DNA from: Ciborinia camelliae | Taxonomy: Eukaryota; Ascomycota; Leotiomycetes; Helotiales; Sclerotiniaceae | DNA length: 64,000 nucleotides | Assembly (NCBI GenBank): GCA_025890175.1 | Contig: JANPYM010000003.1 | Coordinates: 2,538,795-2,602,794, forward strand | Reading direction: 5' to 3' | The notes under the pieces: model-generated | Databases searched by the model: none | Told to the model about the DNA's origin: nothing | Seen by the model: the letters and a program-made list of their open reading frames with translations, nothing else | Shown here: piece after piece, positions 22,459 to 34,900 of the stretch | Layout of the letters: the number at the start of each line of letters is the position of its first letter | How positions within the stretch are numbered: the first letter of the stretch is position 1 | Made by a program: the position numbers and the translations under genes

Positions 22459-22800
22459 ACCAGAGAAAATACAGCAGTTGGAATTCGGAGTGACAAACTA
22501 ATTATTTGTTGATGCCTTGATGTCTCTATTGTACCGTCAAATAGCTTTGGTTTAGTGTACTTTACAAAAATATAACTAATCAAAAATGTCGAGGAGGTGA
22601 ATTTGCTTCTAAGCTTCGTGGGGTGGATATATTTTTATGATAATCTAAAATCCGGTTTTCCCATTATACCAATGATCCATCAATCTCTACCAAACCACTC
22701 CCTTCCATGCCCACGCCCACTCCATAAACCATTACCCAATTCAGAATCCGTCAATGGCAAGGCAGACGAAGCTTTCTCTACAGTCGTTTCCACAAGCTCT

Positions 22801-23654
22801 TTACCTCAACTTCGTACGCGCAATAACACTCGGCGTAGTGGTTGTCGACATCATAGCCTCTTCACTCCCAAATCCATTTACACTTTGCTGCTCTGCACTC
22901 TTCTCCGCACCCTTCTCCTCGACTTTCCTCTCCAACTCACTAATCCCAATCCTACTCTCTATCTCCCGCGTCCGATCCTGGGTTGATTTCCTATAACATC
23001 GCAGAGTCGGTAATCGCCCATCAAGAAAAGGTCTTCAAGGAAAATGTGAAGCTAGATTAATATGAGAAACTGAGGAAGCAAAAAAGAGAAAACAATCAAA
23101 AGAATTCAGAAATCATGGGGTACAAACCAAAAAAAGAAAGAAAAAACTCACCTCGCATCCTCCATCTCTTCCCGTATCACCTCATCCCTAATATCCCTAA
23201 TATCCCTAATTGCCTCCGCCACCAATTTCACATCCCTGCCATGCCTAGTCATGTCATCCCTAATTTCCTTCCTCAACTCGTCTCTCACCTCCCACCTCAC
23301 CTCCCGTCTCATTTCGTTCTTCACTTCTTCTCTCAGCTCCCTTCGAATCTCCTGCACTATTTCTTCTTCTACGATCTTTACATGTTTCCTCAAATCTTCC
23401 TCCCGATCCCCATCCCCCTCTCCAATATCAACCCTCACAAGTTTTCCATCATCATTCCTCGCCATAAACTTTACTCCTTCACTCAGACAAATACTCCGGA
23501 GTTTGTGCGGTCCCAGCCTGAGTAATTTCCGTATAATACGTGCTCGTTCCCTTGAAGCGCCATATTCGGCACCAAACCGATAGGATATTTTGTAGCATAG
23601 TACAAAAGTGGCTATGATACCGATGACGATGAGGCTGAGGTCTGGATTCGCCAT
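22801..23654 (-). CDS. Single-pass membrane protein with long charged coiled coil
   Basis: Two exons: 23654-23152 and 22990-22801, intron 160 nt, giving 230 aa. The N-terminus is a membrane helix (LSLIVIGIIATFVLCYKISY, residues 6-25), followed by a basic segment. About 75 residues of Arg/Glu-rich helix come next, built from repeats such as EIRRELREEVKNEM and REVRWEVRDELRKEI, and a second short coiled coil after the splice (IESRIGISELERKVEEKGAE). The join at 23152/22990 restores frame in phase 2 and extends the coiled coil, which supports it. The C-terminus ends in STTTTPSVIARTKLR. No family is recognised; an organelle-membrane tether is a guess. The plus-strand frames across this gene are shadows. 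Confidence 0.72.
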
Positions 23655-25051
23655 GATGGGTGATGATTAAGCAAAAGTTGGGGTTTTAAGCGCTCTGATG
23701 GGATTTTGGGAGTTGATGAGATATAGTGGAATGGAAGGGAAATGGGAATAGGAAGAGGCATACGAGTACGGCTGCTTGGGCCGACCAATAATAGCACTTG
23801 CCTATAAGTCGTTCTTATTATTGGCTACGGCCCTTCACGACCTCCTTCGCAGCTCGTATTGTGCAGCTTGTAGAGCCCTATACTTAAACAAACCAATCAG
23901 CATCCGTTTCGCATAATTAATGAGGTGTTTTAAAATATATATGTTAGAGATACGGTCGAATTCTTCCCGAGGAAATGTCTATTCCGGTATCTTTTGAAGG
24001 GTTATGTGTTTATGCGATACTAACAAAAGTTGAGTGGTAGTAAACCAATATATATATACACACACACACATATATATATATAATATATGATATAGAACAA
24101 AGGTCGTTTCGATTTCAGATGTGGTTATGTAACCCGCCAACCCAGGTCTTTGTAGAAAAGCAAAAACATACCGTATTAACTGTTTAAGAAGATAATATCT
24201 TATAGGCAAAAAGTTCAGATTCAGTTGGAATAGTATCGCAAGTTACTATTTCTAGGAGTGCTAGTATTAATCATGGTGTACTTGTCATCATAATTCAATA
24301 TTCTAAGATATACAACCTATTCTCATTATCGAGTTTGATAGTTTTGGTTATGTTCGTAATTCAGATTGATCAAATTCAGATTTAGAACCTTAAGATTTCG
24401 AACTTTCCCCCTTTTTGACTTCGCTAGAGCTTAACATACCACTTGTATATATATTCTTATATATGATTAAAAGGTTTTCAATAGTATAAAACCTATTCTT
24501 CCAAGCTTATTAAACAAATTTCATAATAAAGAAATATATTCTTCACCAATTAATATAACATACAATTGTATGCTTTATATAAATCGAAAAAAAAACGTAG
24601 GACAACTTTTATCGCAGATTCTAAAGCATTCTGAGTTTGAATTGCTGTCTAATTCAACCAGTATTCTATCACTTGATATAGTGCCTATATCGTATACCTA
24701 TATAAGGTAATATTTTACTACCTACTAATAGGTATTATTATTCAGTATCAATATTTGTATAAACATATTGTAGATAATTTTTGAAAATGTAATACGTATC
24801 ACTATACGAAGCTATATACAGAATACAGAATACGGCAAATACTAAGAAGAAGACATTGAATTCAACCCGTTTTCTCACCTCTAGAAATCTCGATGATGGT
24901 TGCACAATTACAAGTTACAAGTTACAAGTTATTCAACAACGGCAGCGGCAGTGACTGGATTGAAGGAAGACTTAAACTTTGGAAGAATCTGATATAATAG
25001 ATGCCCCCAGTATTGCACTTTAAAGATTTGCTTTAATTTTGTGTCGTTTAA
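23655..25051. other. AT-rich intergenic region
   Basis: No gene seen. It contains a (TA)n(CA)n(TA)n microsatellite at about 24050-24087 and long A/T-rich tracts to about 24850. Confidence 0.6.
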
Positions 25052-26141
25052 CTACTGTTCATCATCGCCTTCCTCTTCAAACTCTTCATCCTCTTCCTCT
25101 TGGCTGTTATCATCATCTTCGTCTTCATCCCCTCGAATGAATGGCACAAATCTAAAATCAACAAAGCTAACACCACCACCATCAACCTCAACCATAAACT
25201 GCAAGCTCAAAACACCTTGCTCATCACCTCTCACGCTAACCTTACTGGCTAATCTCATAGCCTCTCCAGCAGCTTTCACCATATCGAAACGATAACTTTG
25301 AGACCACCTTTCTTTAACTGTGAAAGTTTCCAATAGCTCTCTACCCTTGGAAAAATCGACACTTGCACTGCCAAGATGCCCGCTAGCAGACAAACTTATA
25401 AAGGGTTTTGAAGGAAGAGCAAGAATATCAAGTCGGTTTGGAGATGTAGAATTCAGTTCTTGAATGGCATCGAAAAGCCAACGAGCTTGCATTATAATCT
25501 TAACTTGCATCGCATCTCGCTGAAATGGTATTTCCTCCGAGCTCTCAGGTTCATAAGTATTGAGGTTACAAGTGGTAATAACGCCTGCTTCTTCGAGAAT
25601 GATACTAAAAGGAGATCCTGTGCCGGCGTAAGAGAAACGACATACACCTGCCATCCCTAGAGCTTGGTTGCTGAATGCATTCGGTCGATTGGGACGAATA
25701 TTGCTATTATATCCATCATTTTCGGGCTTGGAAAATCGTGAAGTGAAAGCATCTGCTGCGCCGAATATTTGTAATGTTTCGAGCAGGGCGGAAAGTGATA
25801 TTTGAAAGAGAGGTAGATCATTTGAAGATACATCATCTTGATCCTCTTCAGGATCTGGTTCAGGAAGAGTGCAGTTGAGGGTGGTAAATAAGGCTTTGTC
25901 AAGAAATACAATTCCTATAAAAAAGTCACAAAGGAGAACTACTTCCATTGAACTACGGGTACTCACCTTGCATTACTCTCGATTCTTCAACGGCAAATCG
26001 GATACCCTGGGTACTGATTTGGACTTGAACTTTAGGTGCGAATCGTATGGTGTTCAGTAATTGAAAGAGCTGCCGAGTAGAACTGGACACAGCTTTAAAG
26101 ATGGGGACTGCCGGTTCCTCGTTGGCAGGTGGCGTTGACAT
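25052..26141 (-). CDS. rad1: Rad1-type subunit of the 9-1-1 checkpoint clamp
   Basis: Two exons: 26141-25967 and 25914-25052, intron 52 nt (GTGAGT…TTATAG), giving 345 aa. Rad1 pairs with Rad9 and Hus1 to form the PCNA-like ring loaded at damaged DNA, which recruits ATR-pathway kinases. The N-terminal fold begins PIFKAVSSSTRQLFQLLNTI-RFAPKVQVQISTQGIRFAVEESRVMQG, the signature of the Rad1/Rec1/Rad17 family. The second PCNA-like half is seen in PSKPFISLSASGHLGSASVDF. The C-terminus carries VDFRFVPF followed by an acidic Asp/Glu tail of about 35 residues. Length is in the family range. It lies 168 bp downstream of the Ost5 stop codon, on the same strand. Confidence 0.92.
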
Positions 26142-26309
26142 CGTGGAAATATGAATAAACAAAGCTGAATACTGAAGAGAAACTTGAATATTGTATCGGC
26201 GAAATCACGAATTTGAGAATTGTATTAACTCCTTTGCTTTTTATATCATTCAGCTATTGTACAAGAATGCGGTAACGTGGTATGTTCGTCTCAATGATGG
26301 AGGGGTATC

Positions 26310-26652
26310 TTAAACATAAACTCCGACCGCGCAGATCATATAAACCGAACCGAGCCTACTTAATATCAGTGCCTGTAGATGAAGGGTGGAATTCGAATGT
26401 AACATACGCAATTGCTGCTGAGGCAGGAAGTCCAAGTAATGGCAGAGTAAGAACTGATCGGTCTAAAGTGATATGTTAGTATAAGCTTCGTATTATAATA
26501 TTGACAAGCATACTGAGTCCAAACAATCCAGAAAGAAGAACCCCGATACACAATAATGAGAATCCCAAGATGAATTGACTATCTTTTCCGACTGTAGGGA
26601 TGAAGGGACTGCCAATGGCACTTTCCCAAACGCCGTGTAATGAGGACTCCAT
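26310..26652 (-). CDS. ost5: Oligosaccharyltransferase subunit Ost5 (TMEM258 family), 79 aa
   Basis: Three small exons: 26652-26514, 26462-26408, 26355-26310 (introns 51 and 52 nt, phases 1 and 2). The protein is a two-helix ER membrane subunit of the complex that N-glycosylates nascent proteins. Exon 1 gives MESSLHGVWESAIGSPFIP then TVGKDSQFILGFSLLCIGVLL; the GSPF and GFxLL pattern is typical of Ost5. Exon 2 supplies NRSVLTLPLLGLPAS, and exon 3 LGSVYMICAVGVYV, the conserved C-terminal end. The family length is about 80-90 aa. Each splice fits GT-AG and all three pieces join in frame. Without splicing the gene is invisible after the first helix. It is divergent from gcn5 across 572 bp. Confidence 0.92.
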
Positions 26653-27224
26653 AAGCTTTGAATTTATGTAGATAATGTTGAATGTTGACTGGATGTTGAC
26701 TGTTGAGAAAGGACAAGTCGTACTTAAGGGATTGCTTCTGATTTGAATGAAACTTGGGACGTTTGGTGTTTGTTGTCTGTTGTCGTTGTCACTATGTAGG
26801 CAGTATGTATGATAGATACCAGTATCCTTTACATTCAATTCACAAAGTTCAAGCTTAGGTTACGACAGCAATCTGGCTTCACACCCCTGGAATAGCTTAG
26901 TGTCGGTATCGGAAAAAAGCTCCACCGATAATACTAATGCATAGTCCCACACTAAGATGATTACATAATCTCGATAATGATATAGGTGTAGGGAATTCGA
27001 AATTCGACAATTATTAAACTTCTCGACTTCTCCACGTTTCCACATTTAGTACCACCCACAATTATCAAACATTCAGCAGCAACAATACACATCGACCAAA
27101 GGAAATAGAAAAGGCAAGCGGTAACAACAATCTTGAACTTTAATTGTCTAGGGTCATATATAGATATCCAAGACTCAACGTAAGTTATTCGTCATCCTAT
27201 CTAGGTATATCCAAATCATCGAAA
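26653..27224. promoter_or_regulatory. Divergent promoter region of ost5 and gcn5
   Basis: 572 bp between two start codons on opposite strands. No specific site can be argued beyond position. Confidence 0.35.
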
Positions 27225-28687
27225 ATGGCTCCAGCTAATTCACGCCTACTTGATGTAGTTATTGACTCGGGTCCTGAAATTGAATATCTTGAAGCTCATC
27301 ATCTCGGAAGTGATAGAAGAGCTAGCAGATCACAGACTCAACAAATTAAAGCTTTGTTAGCATCACAAGATTCATCTTCAGAACCTACAATACCACGAGT
27401 TATTTCAAGTGGATTGGATTCAGATATGGCTCCAGATCAACCAAAGCGAAAGGCTACAGAACTGCCTAGTACTCCCGTCGCTTCTAAGAAGATAAAGATT
27501 AATGAAGAGGAATTGTCCGACATGTTAAACAACATGAACACCCAAGTTCCTAGCAAGATCATACCTTTCCCCGAAAAAGTGAGTCTCCTCATATGATCAA
27601 ATATCATTTTCACTATCTAACATCAGATAAGCCTGCAGTCGTTGAAGAACGAAAAGGCGAAATCGAATTTCGAGTTGTCAACAATGATGATACACCTGAA
27701 AGCACCACGATTCTCTCAGGATTGAAATGTTTATTTCAGAAGCAATTGCCAAAGATGCCAAAGGACTACATAGCTCGTCTGGGCTACGATCGATCCCATC
27801 TATCCATAGCTTTGGTAAAGGCTTCACCACTGGAAGTAATTGGAGGAATTACATATCGACCATTCGAGAATCATAAATTTGCAGAAATTGTCTTTTGTGC
27901 CATATCATCTGATCAGCAAGTCAAAGGATACGGTGCACATCTCATGTGCCATCTCAAGGATTACGTTAGAGCTTCTTCCGATGTCATGCACTTCCTCACC
28001 TATGCCGACAATTATGCCATTGGATACTTTAAAAAACAGGGATTTACCAAAGAAATTACTTTGGAAAAAAGTCTCTGGATGGGTTATATCAAAGACTATG
28101 AAGGTGGAACACTTATGCAATGCACGATGCTTCCAAGGGTCCGTTACCTCGAAACCGGCCGCATGCTGCTGAAGCAAAAGGAAACCGTTCAAGCGAAAAT
28201 CCTCGCCTTCAGCAAATCAGATGAAGTCCACGCACCACCCAGACAGTGGAAGAATGGTGTCACCCCAATCGATCCCATGTCCATCCCTGCTATTCGCGCC
28301 TCAGGCTGGACACCCGCCATGGACGAATTAGCACGTCAACCTCGTCACGGGCCAAACTTCTCACAACTCCAACGCCTCCTGAGTGCGCTTCAAACCAATC
28401 ATTCCGCCTGGCCATTCCTCCAACCTGTCAACAGAGATGATGTTGCGGATTATTACGATGTAATTTTAAACCCGATGGATTTCCAAACCATGGAAACGAA
28501 GCTCGAACAGGATGCCTATGAGAAACCGGAAGAGTTTGTTGCAGACGCAATGTTGATTTTCAACAATTGTAGAAAATACAACAATGATTCGACTCCATAT
28601 GCAAAGTGCGCGACCAAGGTAGAGAAATCCATGTGGTCACTTATCAAGGAGATTCCAGAGTGGTCATATTTGTTGGATGATAAATAG
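27225..28687 (+). CDS. gcn5: Histone acetyltransferase Gcn5 (SAGA/ADA catalytic subunit)
   Basis: Two exons: 27225-27578 and 27632-28687, giving 469 aa. It acetylates histone H3 tails within SAGA/ADA. After a polar N-terminus (about 115 aa) comes the GNAT domain: [10 protein letters not shown], then [23 protein letters not shown], the catalytic Glu in the strand [10 protein letters not shown], and the acetyl-CoA loop [15 protein letters not shown] (Q/RxxGxG/A). [15 protein letters not shown] completes the fold. The C-terminal bromodomain spans about residues 360-465 ([19 protein letters not shown]…, [18 protein letters not shown]), with the acetyl-lysine-binding Asn in YNN. The 53-nt intron uses an AAG acceptor (27631), giving [19 protein letters not shown]; the upstream CAG breaks the frame. 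Ada3, its module partner, is encoded 17 kb away. Confidence 0.96.
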
Positions 28688-30866
28688 ATGGATGGGTGTG
28701 GTTAAGGTTTTTGGCGTTGCTCGTTTACGAATTGGAAGAGTTGGAATGGGGATGGGGATGGGGATGGCATGGCATGGCGTAGGATAACATGAAATGGAAT
28801 ATTATGGGATAGGATAGGATGGGATACAACCAGGGGTCCACTTGGTGTTTCATGGTTGCTCACTATTGGTCTTGAAATAGAAATATTCTAACCTGTATCT
28901 ATAAATGTAATAATATTCAATATAATACAATACAAGACAAACTTAGGGTATGTAATTTTGAATGAATTGGTTCATATACATACATGAATCTGCCAGCGGA
29001 AAAGTATCTACTATCTATACCTACCTAGGTGCCTATAAGAACAATAGCAAGACGACTTGAAAGATTTCGGTCCCAGGTTGGAACTTCATTCGAGTCTTCC
29101 CTTCCCTTCCCTTCCCTTCCCTTCCCTTCCCTTCCCTTCCCTTCCCTTCCCTTCCCTTCCCTTCCCTTCCCTTCCCTTCCCTTCCCTTCCCTTCCCTTCC
29201 CTTCCCTTCCCTTCCCTTCCCTTCCCTTCCCTTCCCTTCCCTTTCTTTTCTTTTCTTTTCTTCATATACATGCTCCAGATTACCAGGTCGGTAGGTAGAT
29301 AGGTACCTAGGTATTAACTACATATTACATATTACATATTAATACCATATAGATATATAGAAAACCACCTCCCTCCTCTCCCTTCTACCCTTTCCCATCC
29401 ATCCCCCAAGTACCTAGCACCTAACCTCATATACCGATACCAACATCAATATTAACATCCACACCAACACCGACACCACCAACCCCTAGATCCAAATCTG
29501 GATCCAGATTTGGATTTGGATCCAGATCTCAACTCAAAAAGAGGAGATACGTTATACAGGCGACCGTATCATACGTATATATATATATATCTACCTGTCT
29601 ATCTATATATCTACCTATATATAACAGCCAACCAACCACCGACCACCTCCATCAATTCTATATCCTATATCCTATATCCTAATATCGAAATCCCAATTAC
29701 AACATTTAAAACGATAACCTACCTACCTACCTACCAACCTACCCATCTACCCACCTACCTACCCACCTACCCTATAAAAGCAAATCAAATCAAATCAAAA
29801 ATACCTACGAAAATGAGAGCTAATTATGAGAACAATAGAGATCTCAACTCATTCAAGGAAAACTTCTCACCATCAACCATCAGCAATCAAAGAATGGCAC
29901 GACATGGGCATTTCAAGGATCCCTATACCCCATCCCAACCCAACCCATCACGAAGCAATGCAATGCAATACAATGCAGGGCAAAATACACATAATACCTA
30001 GACTAGACTAGACCAGACAAGCCCAGACCATCCATCCATCCATTCCAAAAAAGAAAAAATTCAACATCGATAAAATTTTATATTCCCTTACTTCAACTAC
30101 CTAGCTAGCTAGCTTTCTCTCTCTCTCTCTCTCGACCACCTCCTACCTACCCTACTACCCTCCTCCAGGTTGAATTTTTCCCACCATCTCATGCGTCTCT
30201 CTTCTGAAAATCCCAATATCTTTCTTTTCCTATGTCATTCATTCCATTTCATACCCATGTCATTCCCAAACCCAATTCCCAATATCAAATTAAGCCCACC
30301 CATCACCACCTTATTGAATCCGCTCCTCCCTCCCAAATATGCTCAAAAGCCATGCAAAAAAAACAAAAAAGAAGAAAAAAAATATCTCCATCCTATCCAT
30401 ATGTACTCCATTTCACTTGCTTCTCCCATCCCCTCCCTCCGTTTCCTTGCCTCTAAACCCAAGTAGCCGTGAAGCATGCAAAATTCAAAATCCCCCCCCA
30501 TGATGAGAATGAAAAATAAATGTATGTGTATGTCATGTGGTGATGTGGTTCTAGCTGGGATCTGATCCGATGATGATCAAATGCTCGTGATAAACTAGAT
30601 AAAGGAAGTTGACAAAATGTCAACAATAACAAGATGAGTAAATAAAGCCCCAAAATTTGCACCTGCTGGCCTGTTTCGCCAACCCTTGTGGTGAGAACGC
30701 CATGCTTGTGAACTATGGAAATATGATGGTATGTAGAACATCTGAACGCCGATACGTAATGTAATGATTGAGAAGAAAGTAAAATCGCTTGATGCATGCG
30801 AAACGAGATTGAATAAATGGTCGGAACACATCGTGTTGTGGATAGAAAGATGATTGCCGACTCATG
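28688..30866. other. Repeat-rich intergenic region between convergent genes
   Basis: No gene supported. It holds GGGATGGGGATG and GGGATAGGATAGG runs (about 28747-28825), the long pyrimidine tract at 29095-29263, CTACCTAC runs (about 29720-29772), and (CT)n at 30116-30133. A 60-codon frame at about 29812-30001 is doubtful. Confidence 0.6.
29095..29263. repeat. 169-nt pure polypyrimidine tract, (TTCCC)n then (TTTTC)n
   Basis: About 29 perfect copies of TTCCC (29097-29243) run directly into TTTCTTTTC repeats to 29263. No purine interrupts the plus strand across the whole tract. The five-base period keeps all frames open, so the Pro/Phe/Leu frames here are artefacts. Confidence 0.97.
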
Positions 30867-31943
30867 TTACGAAGAATTGCGTTCTTCTGTATTGCGAGCT
30901 ACAAGAGGTCTGGAAATATTATTCGACGAATCTGAATAAATCCTGGTATTTGCGGAGCCTGGAGCATCAGAGTAAGCCTGAGGTGGAAGGCTTCTGAAAT
31001 AGTTATCCATGGCAAGCGAATATTGGCTGCGTTCATGATCTCTGAAGTTATTGAGATCATTCATAGTACGTTGGATGCGCTGGAGACGGGGAGGTCTGTT
31101 CAAGTCGTCAACTAAAACGACATTTGGGTTTTGTTGACTAAATGTTGTATCAAGATCGAGTGGAATCGTCAAATCTGATGCTCTGTAATGTAACGTGGGT
31201 CGAGCTGTGGGTGGAGGATAGACTTGTGAAAAAATGTGAGTTGGTCGAGTACCTATGAAGTGGGCATTCGGATTCAACTCATGGTTTGAGATGTCAATGT
31301 TTGCTCCCTCGGCTGCATCCTTCAACCATTGTTCCCACTCTTCGTCCATTGGTGCAGAGAAGTTGCCTGCTGCTCTCTGAGCAGCAGCAGCCCTCAGCCT
31401 CTCATTCAATGCGGTCCCCACACTTGTAATCTCGGCATCACTTTCTCCATCTTCTTCCTCTGGATCATTCTCCTCCAATTCGCCATCTTCTTCTAACTCT
31501 TCCTCTTCATCTTCTGGGGTTGCATGTGGCACACTTGCAGATCTTAACTCCGGCGGTACCCAATCTTCAATTCCATCCCCAGTTGTATCCCTGATAACGA
31601 TTCCTTGTTCCTTTTCAAATCTCTCCTTTGCCCATCGTGTACCCTCCCACTTTGTCAAAATCGCAATTTCGTGTTTCGTAAGCCTCAAATTATCGAACGC
31701 TCGAAATAGTCGTCTGTGCCACGGGAATCTCGAGAGTCGAACGCGATGCGGTGGATATGAATAGTCTAAGCCAGGGTACTTTGCTTCCTGCGAAGTTAGA
31801 TGACCATAGAATGCTTGGGTCTCATGGCGAACTTCAGGCACAAGACTTCGCTGTAGAAAGGCTTGGAAATTTTGAGGATCGCCTGTTTTTGGTTTTGGGA
31901 ACATGCACTCGTAAACGATCTGGTCAATAGGACGGCCCTTCAT
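30867..31943 (-). CDS. Conserved-looking acidic protein of unknown function (358 aa)
   Basis: Intronless, from the ATG at 31943. The N-terminal 125 residues look folded and well conserved in style: MKGRPIDQIVYECMFPKPKT, FYGHLTSQEAKYPGLDYSYP, RFPWHRRLFRAFDNLRLTKH-EIAILTKWEGTRWAKERFEKEQG. A long acidic, disordered run follows (about residues 145-175, nearly all Glu/Asp), then a helical patch (ALNERLRAAAAQRAAG) and a polar C-terminus. I know of no biochemical role. The basic, Trp-containing N-terminus next to an acidic tract suggests a nuclear protein, which is inference. It is the only clear gene in a 9-kb repeat-rich stretch. Confidence 0.82.
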   Translation of the reverse strand: MKGRPIDQIVYECMFPKPKTGDPQNFQAFLQRSLVPEVRHETQAFYGHLTSQEAKYPGLDYSYPPHRVRLSRFPWHRRLFRAFDNLRLTKHEIAILTKWEGTRWAKERFEKEQGIVIRDTTGDGIEDWVPPELRSASVPHATPEDEEEELEEDGELEENDPEEEDGESDAEITSVGTALNERLRAAAAQRAAGNFSAPMDEEWEQWLKDAAEGANIDISNHELNPNAHFIGTRPTHIFSQVYPPPTARPTLHYRASDLTIPLDLDTTFSQQNPNVVLVDDLNRPPRLQRIQRTMNDLNNFRDHERSQYSLAMDNYFRSLPPQAYSDAPGSANTRIYSDSSNNISRPLVARNTEERNSS

Positions 31944-34900
31944 GATGGCTGAGGAGGCAAATGTACGTTAAAACTAAGACTGGATTCTGCGGCGAGAGAG
32001 ACCTTAATAAACGGCCGTGGCGGTGTCTGAGCCGATAAAGGGCGTGATTATAAAAAGTTTAGATACCCGGGACGATCCTTTGAAGGATGATTAGGCACTG
32101 AAGGATTGGAGTTTGTCTTTCAAAAATTGTGTATTTTGACGATTGATTGATACTTGGATCTTCGAAAAGGAAACCTCTTGAGTGATGAGTATCCAGTAGG
32201 TAATGAGTAATGTTGGATCGGATCTGTGCTAGGTGAGTCCGACTTTCTCCTGATCAGGAGTGAAGATTTCTGGGCCAATTGCGATTGCCGTATGTATTCC
32301 AATGTGCAATGATTCACGAGGTCCCAGAGTGAATCTGTACTTGGCGGTGTCGATGATAATGGTAATTGAACAAAGATTGGACGAATTTCAGACACAAGAA
32401 ATGTTGTATCGGAATTTCTGCCCTTTTTCGATTGCCACTAGAGTGGTACAACTTGAGGATACCGGTATATCTAGTTGGAAGGAAAGGCACACCAAGTAAT
32501 GAAGTGACGAGTTTGAAGGGGAAAGATCGGATCTCCTTTTAAGTTTTGAGACTCCAGCTGAATATCGAAGGAATGAGTGAGATTGTATAATGAATTGTAT
32601 TTTGGGGGGAGGAGAGGCGGAGGAGAAGAAGAGGAAGAAGAAGAAGTAGGTCAAAAGAAGGTCAAAAGAAGGTCTGGCGGTGGAGTTTGAAGTGGAAAGT
32701 GGATAATGAGGAAGTGTTGTAAAGTTGTATGTGTTTGGTAAGGGTTTGGGTATGGGTATGGGTATGGGTTTGGGTTTGGGTTTGGGTTCGGGTGGTGCGG
32801 TGTCGATAAATTTATGATGAGCTGGTTTTTGGTGATGAAGTATGAAGTATGAAGTATCGTATCCTCCTTCCGGTACAAGAGTACTCGCAGGTCGACCGAT
32901 GATGGATAATGTATAATGGATAATAGACAATGGACAATGGACAGTGGACAACGACGATGATGTGGTTGTAAATAAGTGAGAAAATGAATGCTTGTAGTAA
33001 GGGAGGTAACCTTAATCGTGGGTCAAAGAAGAGATCGGAGGGATCTGGACTCCAATTTGTAGGTAATTAGATCATGGCCATGGATTGAATTGGATTTAGA
33101 TTGGATTGGATTGGATTGGATTGGATTGTCCCATTGAGTACGGAGTATTGAACATTGACTAAAGGCAGCTTAAGATATTGATTGACTCTCTTGGCCATTG
33201 ACCATTGACCATTGGACCATTGACCATACACCTCAAATTCCAAATTAATATAATAAGTAGATGTGAGAAATCCAAGGTCCAATTTCTTTCAATGGTTAGG
33301 TTTGCATAGAGTAAAAATGAGGCCCGAGGAAAGGGTAGCGTCGGTAATGTAGGACGAGGTGAAGGAGGTGATGATAATGATGATGATGATAGCTGGAGGT
33401 ATGTACTGTAATGATTTGAGGCGAATTTACCAGAGTTCAATAGGTATCGTATGGTGAATTCCTTTTCAATCAATAATCAATAATCGTCGTCAACTTTTGG
33501 ATCTATTCCCAGAAATCGATCTTCCGGGGAATGCTTGGAGTTGGAATCTTGGAATTCCAATTCCAAGATTTGCTGGGAAGATTTTAACGTTAAACCCCAC
33601 CCCACTTGAGTTACAGTGCAGGCAATGGGTGAGGGAGTTGCAGTGGTAAGGTTAGATAGAGAGCAAACCTGTTGGAGGTATAATATAATATAGGTATATA
33701 TATAATAAATCAATATAAAAATAGATAATGGGAAGAAGCTGGGTGAGAGGAGAGGGGGAGGGGGAACTGGGAAACGAAACAAGATTGATATTCAAAAATC
33801 AAGACTCGGAAGAAGGGAAAGGGAAGAAGGAAGAAGGAAGAAGTATTACAAAGAACTGTCTGTATCTGTATAGAATTCTTGTGAACCTCAAATATGTTCC
33901 TAGGCAATACTTTACCGGTATAGATGTATATGTCGGTAGGTAGTATCACCAGTGTGTAGTATGTATGGGTATGTAGGTGCTTTGTAGGATAACCATGGTT
34001 ACTTCTTGTAAATATATTCCCTATCATGCATCTAATTCCAATAGATAGATACCAATATCTCACAGTCCATCCAGCCAGGTCTTCGCATCTCTTCCACGAT
34101 ATATTACATTACTCCGTACTTGAGCATCATCTATCTCACCGCATCGTTGCATTCAATACATGTATATCACCACCGCCCATCAACCGGCCCATACAGCATA
34201 AATACAGTAGATGCTGCAATAATCAATCAATCAATAACCAGCACCAAATTAATTAAATAAAAAGGAGGTCATCAATATGGTCAAAGTCCTATGTATGTAT
34301 GATAGGTATTTACCATAATCTATACTCGTACATATATGAATGAATCCGACCTCTTTCGCAACCCCATCTGAAGTACCCAACACAACCCAACCCAACCTCA
34401 TCAACCTCCTCAACCTTGATTCCTTCTCCAATGTACCAGTGTTGTTGTCGTGTACGTACGTACGTACGTATATTGACCACGTCGATGTTCCACTAGGTAG
34501 GCAGGTATCAGATATCTTTCTTTCTAGCTACAGCCTACCTAGGTCCCCTCCTTATCAGAGGTTCCCAGACCTCGAGTCATCAAAAAGTAGGTCTCTCTTC
34601 CCAGTTCCAACAACATTCCCAGCAGTGTTTGACCACGTCCATAGACCGACCGACCTTCTTTCTTCGTATCTACATACCACACACAGGACCTAGGTATCTA
34701 TCTTCCTGTCGCTGGAAAGAAACCATGGAAGCTGGCTGCATAAAGGTGCCACCAGATCACTCAATTGTTTTCTTTCCCGTATCCTTGTAACTGTATCACC
34801 AAACCATATCATAGGTAAGAAAGAACACGATACATGCCTACATCCCAACCCATCCGAATTCTCCAATGTCCATCAATATCCATATTCCATTGAAAACCCC

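Noticed and set aside
29029..29302. Long Pro/Phe/Leu frames in several phases
   Set aside because: They are products of the (TTCCC)n repeat, which has no stops in any plus-strand frame.
32747..32790. GGGTATGGGTTTGGGTTT run resembling variant telomere repeat
   Set aside because: Units are GGGTAT and GGGTTT, not TTAGGG, and it is one of many microsatellites in the island.
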